This document shows, piece after piece, positions 60,214-64,000 of a stretch of DNA of 64,000 bases. Source of the DNA: Prevotella sp. GTDB lineage: Bacteria > Bacteroidota > Bacteroidia > Bacteroidales > Bacteroidaceae. Numbering within the stretch: the stretch's first letter is position 1; every line of letters starts with the position of its first letter. The notes beneath the pieces are model-generated. The model did no database searches. It saw nothing but the letters and a program-made list of their open reading frames with translations, and was not told the DNA's origin. The DNA is taken from the NCBI GenBank assembly GCA_017554105.1, contig JAFZIY010000015.1, positions 124,001-188,000 of the forward strand. The letters are read 5' to 3'. The position numbers were made by a program, and so were the translations under genes.

Positions 60214-62874
60214 TTAGAAGGTGACGCTAACACCTAAGGTATAAGTATGATAGAGCGGGTAAGAGCGTTTGTCGTCGAGACCAAGTGTGCCGTCGATTGA
60301 CGAACTGTTTATCATTGGTGTCAGACCGCTGTAACTTGTTATCGTTGCCACGTTGTTCATAGTCAGTGAGAGGCGCAGATTCTGCACGAACCTGTTCTCG
60401 TGAAGTGGCACTCTCCATCCCACGGTAATGTAGTCGATGTTCACGTAGTTGCCATTCTCCAGCCAGTAGTCGCTCACCACCTGGTCCTTTATGTTCTTTT
60501 TGGGAGCCTCAGGGAAGATGTTGTAGAGTGGGAAGGCTGTCACGTCCATGTATGTAAGACTCGTTCCGTTAAATATCTTGTGACCGAAAGCACCGTTTGC
60601 CTGTAATGTGATGTCGAAGTCTTTATATCTGAATGATATGTTAGAACCAAGGAGTACCTTTGGCACTGCCTGACCTAAGATTTCAGGACTGCTGGAAGTG
60701 TAATATTCATAACCCTCGAGAGCATCGTTATATACCAGTCCGTTGCATCTCAGAATCTTGAATACTCCAAGTGGTTGTCCCACAACATTGGAGGTGACGT
60801 CGTTGTTTCCACCGTGGAAACCTGCACCGTTCATCCTTGCTATTCCTGCCGTTGTAGGCGAGGTAAGGTATTCCCCGTTATAGTAGCCACTGAGCGACTC
60901 CAGTTTGTTCTTCTGGAAAGCAAGGTTGGCATTCACCGTCAGTTCCATGTCTTTTGTTATCAATGGTGTTCCGCCGACGCTGAACTCAAGACCTTTGTTC
61001 GTCATGGCACCGAGGTTTGCGACGATTGTAGGACTGGTGAATGGCGGCATACTGACAGGATAAGAATAGAGCATGTCTCTTACCCATGTGCGGTATGTAT
61101 TAAGAGAGAACACCAGTCTGCCTTTTAGCATCTTCGCGTCGATGCTGGCATTAATGGTCCTCGACACCTCCCATTTCAGGTCGGGGTTGTTGTTCTTCAG
61201 GTTACTGAACGACACGAGGTTGTTGTTTCCCGCCGGCACAAAACCATTAGGTTGAACCAGTGCCAGTGTGGTGTAACTGTCGATACCGCCCTGGTTACCT
61301 GTTATACCATATCCGATATTAACTTTCAGGTCGTCAAACAAGGTCTGGTTTTTCATGAATTTCTCCTTTGTGACGTTCCATGATGCGGAAACGGAAGGGA
61401 AGAATCCCCATTTGTTGTTGCTGCCGAATTTTGAGGAACCGTCGAAACGGGCAGTGGCTCCTATGGTATAGCGTCCGTCGTAGGTGTAACTTACCTTGCC
61501 GAGGAATGACACCATCTTTGGTCTTTCAAAATATGAGTCGGTACCGCCCCATGGTCTCAAGGCTCCTGCCGACAGGTCGTCGTAGCCCATGTCGTTGGTT
61601 GAGAAATTGGTAACGGTAACGAAATGACCTGAGTAGGTCTGTTGCTGCAACTCAGCGAGTCCCATTACCGAGAGAGAATGAATGTCGAAGTTCTTGTCGT
61701 AACTCAGCAATGCATTACCCAAAAGGGTTTCTGTCTTGCTGGCAGAGCGATATGCCTGACCCTTGTTCCACACCGTGGTGGGCAGATACTGCATCACGTT
61801 CTTATTATTATATGTATAGGCTCCGAAGAGGGAGAACTTCAGGTCCTTGGTAAGTTGGAACGTGAACTTCACGTGAGTCGATATCTGTGAAATCTCGTCA
61901 TGGTCCTTCTCTTCAATCAATGCCAGAGGATTGCCTATCTGTGAGGCAAGGGCATAGCCGTCCCAGTTGCCTTCGCTGTTGCGATGGTTGGGAAAGGTGG
62001 GGTTGAACGAGGCGGCAGAATAGAATAGCGTTTGGTCGTTGAAGATGTTCTGTTCCTTACCTGTTGATCCGAACATACCGATATCAATGCGCAGCAGATC
62101 GTCGAACATCATCTGTGTCATATTCATGTTCGTCATAATGGTATGGTCTTGTATGCGCTTGATTACCGCCTGGTCCTGAATCACTCCGAGACTGACACGA
62201 TAGTTCGACTGTTCCGTGCCGCCCTGGAATGCAAGGTGGTGCTGCTGCCAGAAACCTGTGCGGTTAATCTCTTTCTGGAAGTCGGTATTGCCCCCAAGGT
62301 CCAGAATGCTGATGCCTTTTTGCTTTCCGTAGTCACGATATTGGTCGGCATTCATCATCTTTAGTGTCTTGTAAACTTGATGAATACCTATGGAGCCGTT
62401 GTAGTTGACGCGCATCTGTCCGGCCTTACCTCGTATGGTGGTGACCTCAATCACACCGGCGGCTCCTCGTGATCCGTATTGTGATGTCTCTGCTGCGTCC
62501 TTCATAATGGTAAATGATTCGATGTCCGTAGGATAGACGCTCTCAAGCAAGGAGAGGTCGCCCATCACGCCATCCACGATAATCAGAGGGTCGTTGCCTC
62601 CGGTAAGAGATGTGGTACCGCGCAATCTTACGACGTTCAGTGCGTTTGCTCCGTTGCGTGCCACTGTAAGACCTGCCACGCGTCCTCGAATAGCCTCAAG
62701 AGCATTAGTAGCTTGGTCTTTGTTGTTCATTTGGTTTTTGTCGATGGTGTTAAAATTTCTTTCAACCTTCTGTCCATATCCGGCTGAGGCAAGTGAGTCT
62801 TTTTTTACTTGTGCCATTGTGTTTTGCACGGATAATGTGGCAATTACTGTTAGTGTCAGAAGTGTTTTGTTCAT
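60214..62874 (-). CDS. SusC/RagA family TonB-dependent outer-membrane transporter
   Basis: The transport partner of the SusD-like protein, 886 residues. The signal peptide is MNKTLLTLTVIATLSVQNTMA. The plug begins almost at once (LASAGYGQKVERNFNTID, RGRVAGLTVARNG, DPLIIVDGVMGDLSLLE, GSRGAAGVIEVTT), so the N-terminal CarboxypepD_reg-like beta domain of about 100 residues that most SusC proteins carry is missing. The beta-barrel then runs to the C-terminal strand (YPLYHTYTLGVSVTF). Shortness here is natural for one SusC subgroup. A strong promoter lies upstream. Confidence 0.93.
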   Translation of the reverse strand: MNKTLLTLTVIATLSVQNTMAQVKKDSLASAGYGQKVERNFNTIDKNQMNNKDQATNALEAIRGRVAGLTVARNGANALNVVRLRGTTSLTGGNDPLIIVDGVMGDLSLLESVYPTDIESFTIMKDAAETSQYGSRGAAGVIEVTTIRGKAGQMRVNYNGSIGIHQVYKTLKMMNADQYRDYGKQKGISILDLGGNTDFQKEINRTGFWQQHHLAFQGGTEQSNYRVSLGVIQDQAVIKRIQDHTIMTNMNMTQMMFDDLLRIDIGMFGSTGKEQNIFNDQTLFYSAASFNPTFPNHRNSEGNWDGYALASQIGNPLALIEEKDHDEISQISTHVKFTFQLTKDLKFSLFGAYTYNNKNVMQYLPTTVWNKGQAYRSASKTETLLGNALLSYDKNFDIHSLSVMGLAELQQQTYSGHFVTVTNFSTNDMGYDDLSAGALRPWGGTDSYFERPKMVSFLGKVSYTYDGRYTIGATARFDGSSKFGSNNKWGFFPSVSASWNVTKEKFMKNQTLFDDLKVNIGYGITGNQGGIDSYTTLALVQPNGFVPAGNNNLVSFSNLKNNNPDLKWEVSRTINASIDAKMLKGRLVFSLNTYRTWVRDMLYSYPVSMPPFTSPTIVANLGAMTNKGLEFSVGGTPLITKDMELTVNANLAFQKNKLESLSGYYNGEYLTSPTTAGIARMNGAGFHGGNNDVTSNVVGQPLGVFKILRCNGLVYNDALEGYEYYTSSSPEILGQAVPKVLLGSNISFRYKDFDITLQANGAFGHKIFNGTSLTYMDVTAFPLYNIFPEAPKKNIKDQVVSDYWLENGNYVNIDYITVGWRVPLHENRFVQNLRLSLTMNNVATITSYSGLTPMINSSSIDGTLGLDDKRSYPLYHTYTLGVSVTF

Positions 62875-62920
62875 TGTGTCTGATTTATCAGTTTAAATTA
62901 TTAGGTATAGAATTCGGGTG

Positions 62921-62951
62921 CAAAAGTACTCAAAAACCACTAAAGAACAAA
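62921..62951 (-). promoter_or_regulatory. Promoter of the susC-susD pair
   Basis: On the minus strand TTTG (62948-62951), 19 nt, TACTTTTG (62921-62928), then CACCC. Both elements are exact. Leader about 40 nt. No anti-sigma or hybrid two-component regulator gene is near it. Confidence 0.75.
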
Positions 62952-63011
62952 TTAAAAATGGATAAATCTTACAAAAATGCTACTTTTGTGCTGTCTTTTG
63001 ATACTTTTTGT

Positions 63012-63019
63012 TATCTTTG
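63012..63019 (+). promoter_or_regulatory. -7 element of the lipoprotein gene
   Basis: TATCTTTG followed by CATGG, 40 nt before the ATG at 63059. No TTTG at exact spacing; the nearest (62985-62988) is 23 nt upstream. Confidence 0.45.
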
Positions 63020-63058
63020 CATGGCATAATTCTTTTTATTATTAATTTACAGCAAGTT

Positions 63059-63508
63059 ATGAACGTTTTATACGCAACCGAGCGCAGAGCGATGCTCAAG
63101 ACTCTTCTTTTATTTGCCACCTCGCTCTTCACAGCGATGATTATTGCTTCGTGTGAAGGTACGGAAAAGCAGAAGGAAGTGGAAAAGAACGCTGACAACA
63201 ATACAGAGGTAATAGTACCAGACACCACAGCAAAGGGATTGCCACAACGAGTTATTGATGATGGTAAGGAATGGCTGGAGAAGCACGTCAGCGAGACGCT
63301 TGCAGGAAACTCTGCAGGGGCGACGGCAAGTCGCACGGTGAAGCGTATAGATACTGAGTATAGCAAGGAAAGCGGTGGTAATGCCGTATATCTTGTCTCC
63401 GGCGAGATGCAGAACGGTACGGAGTTTTCCTATGAGTTCCGCCTTGCTTCCGAAGGAAAAGACTTCAAGATAGTATCAACGGACGCGCCGAAGTACTTTT
63501 ATGAATGA
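63059..63508 (+). CDS. Small lipoprotein of unknown function
   Basis: A 149-residue protein from the ATG at 63059. A hydrophobic segment from MLKTLLLFATSLFTAMIIASC leads to the lipobox cysteine (parts of one signal), so it is a lipoprotein; an ATG at 63092 would give a shorter n-region and is also plausible. The mature part starts with a charged linker (EGTEKQKEVEKNADN), then a small alpha/beta domain with NAVYLVSGEMQNGTEFSYEF. No family is recognised. It is converged on by the FMN-binding gene. Confidence 0.72.
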   Translation: MNVLYATERRAMLKTLLLFATSLFTAMIIASCEGTEKQKEVEKNADNNTEVIVPDTTAKGLPQRVIDDGKEWLEKHVSETLAGNSAGATASRTVKRIDTEYSKESGGNAVYLVSGEMQNGTEFSYEFRLASEGKDFKIVSTDAPKYFYE

Positions 63509-63509
63509 A

Positions 63510-63539
63510 TTAACGTGAGTTCAATCGAACTCACGTTAA
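63510..63539. terminator. Bidirectional terminator
   Basis: A 13-bp perfect stem TTAACGTGAGTTC / GAACTCACGTTAA with an AATC loop between the convergent lipoprotein and FMN-binding genes. T-tracts are short. Confidence 0.75.
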
Positions 63540-63540
63540 C

Positions 63541-63960
63541 TTATTTATGTGTCTTATAATAATCTAAGCCGCGATGCATATTCTCTACTACGGCATTGCT
63601 TGAAAGGGTAGCGCCAGTGGTGGTGTCAACCTTCATCTTACGCGCTTTCGACACTGTCATGCCGTCCCATTTCACGAGCACCTCGCGCTTTACTACCGCG
63701 AAGTATTTTGGTGTCTCGCGGTTGCGCAGAGCCTCCACCTTAACCACTTTGTTGTTCTTGATATGTATTTTCAGAGGAGTGGCGGAGTTATATCCTCTCA
63801 CGTCCTTAGCCAGTGAGGTGGTGTTCACGATGACCGTTCCGTCAGCCATCTTTGTCATTACGTTATCCTGATTCACTGCGGCACGTGCATGCTGCATCAT
63901 AGCAACCGATGACAACAGCACCACTGCTGCCATGGCGATGTTTATAAATGATTTCTTCAT
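63541..63960 (-). CDS. Exported FMN-binding domain protein
   Basis: A 139-residue exported protein from the ATG at 63960, with signal peptide MKKSFINIAMAAVVLLSS and cleavage near ARAA. The C-terminal half matches the FMN-binding domain of NqrC/RnfG-type proteins: VVKVEALRNRETPKYFAVV and the motif DTTTGATLSSNAVVE. In this family the S/T-G-A-T-x-S/T motif receives covalent FMN from ApbE; here the last position is Ser rather than the usual Thr. Such small proteins take electrons across the inner membrane to extracytoplasmic acceptors. Its redox partner is not visible. Confidence 0.83.
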   Translation of the reverse strand: MKKSFINIAMAAVVLLSSVAMMQHARAAVNQDNVMTKMADGTVIVNTTSLAKDVRGYNSATPLKIHIKNNKVVKVEALRNRETPKYFAVVKREVLVKWDGMTVSKARKMKVDTTTGATLSSNAVVENMHRGLDYYKTHK

Positions 63961-64000
63961 ATTTTCCTTTTTTCTTATAAGACGCAATTTTTCGTCTGAA

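Noticed and set aside
1..64000. tRNA or rRNA genes
   Set aside because: No cloverleaf with a GGTTCGAATCC-like T-arm or rRNA sequence was recognised by eye in the gaps; a tRNAscan run would be decisive.

Overview
The window reads as a piece of a Bacteroidales chromosome, most likely Prevotella or a close relative. Four things point there: a SusC/SusD outer-membrane pair, a three-gene frdCAB-type fumarate reductase with one cytochrome b subunit, Bacteroidetes-type promoters (TTTG, about 19-20 nt, TAnnTTTG) in front of many genes with hardly any Shine-Dalgarno sites, and secreted enzymes ending in a Tyr-Asp-Leu-x-Gly-Arg-Arg tail. Genus is inferred; no rRNA or tRNA gene was seen.

Layout. 1-6.1 kb: start of a secreted protein, CapA-like lipoprotein, polA, polyprenyl diphosphate synthase and a membrane protein. 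6.1-12.9 kb, minus strand: deoC, a MazG-like hydrolase, a small membrane protein, dtd, uvrC, apt and mnmG. Two perfect 16-bp parS palindromes flank apt. 13.1-17.3 kb: the fumarate reductase operon, interrupted between frdA and frdB by an S23/IVS four-helix-bundle gene framed by inverted 8-bp-unit repeats. 17.4-19.1 kb: a structured 6S-like RNA followed by an AT-rich islet (lipoprotein, DUF2971 protein, broken IS982-like transposase). 19.3-27.3 kb: M3 peptidase lipoprotein, small membrane protein, alpha/beta hydrolase, a convergent GH43/GH30 pair probably acting on xylan-type polymers, and a SIMPL protein. 27.7-30.9 kb: three AT-rich secreted orphans and a CAT-fold acetyltransferase. 30.9-37.8 kb: lemA, three tandem DUF2207-type membrane proteins and a secreted caspase-like protease under one strong promoter. 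37.8-48.6 kb: GH53 galactanase, a small orphan, ruvB with its promoter inside a MITE-like repeat, S41 protease, ybeY, coaD, parE, two coupled GNAT paralogues and a LOG-type protein. 48.9-58.5 kb: DEAD-box helicase, dapB, lepB, a signal-peptidase-like protein without catalytic residues, WbqC, DUF2851, thioesterase, dprA and dusB. 58.5-64 kb: susD, a short susC, a lipoprotein and an FMN-binding protein.

Most genes are housekeeping. The less ordinary content is non-coding or repeat-derived: the parS pair, the RNA with mutually exclusive hairpins, and at least five families of small repeats (8-bp-unit hairpins, a second hairpin family, a 22-bp tandem repeat, MITE-like promoter elements and CCCTCCC/GGGAGGG elements). 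Several of these repeats sit on stop codons or have become part of coding sequences. No CRISPR array, complete insertion sequence or prophage was found.
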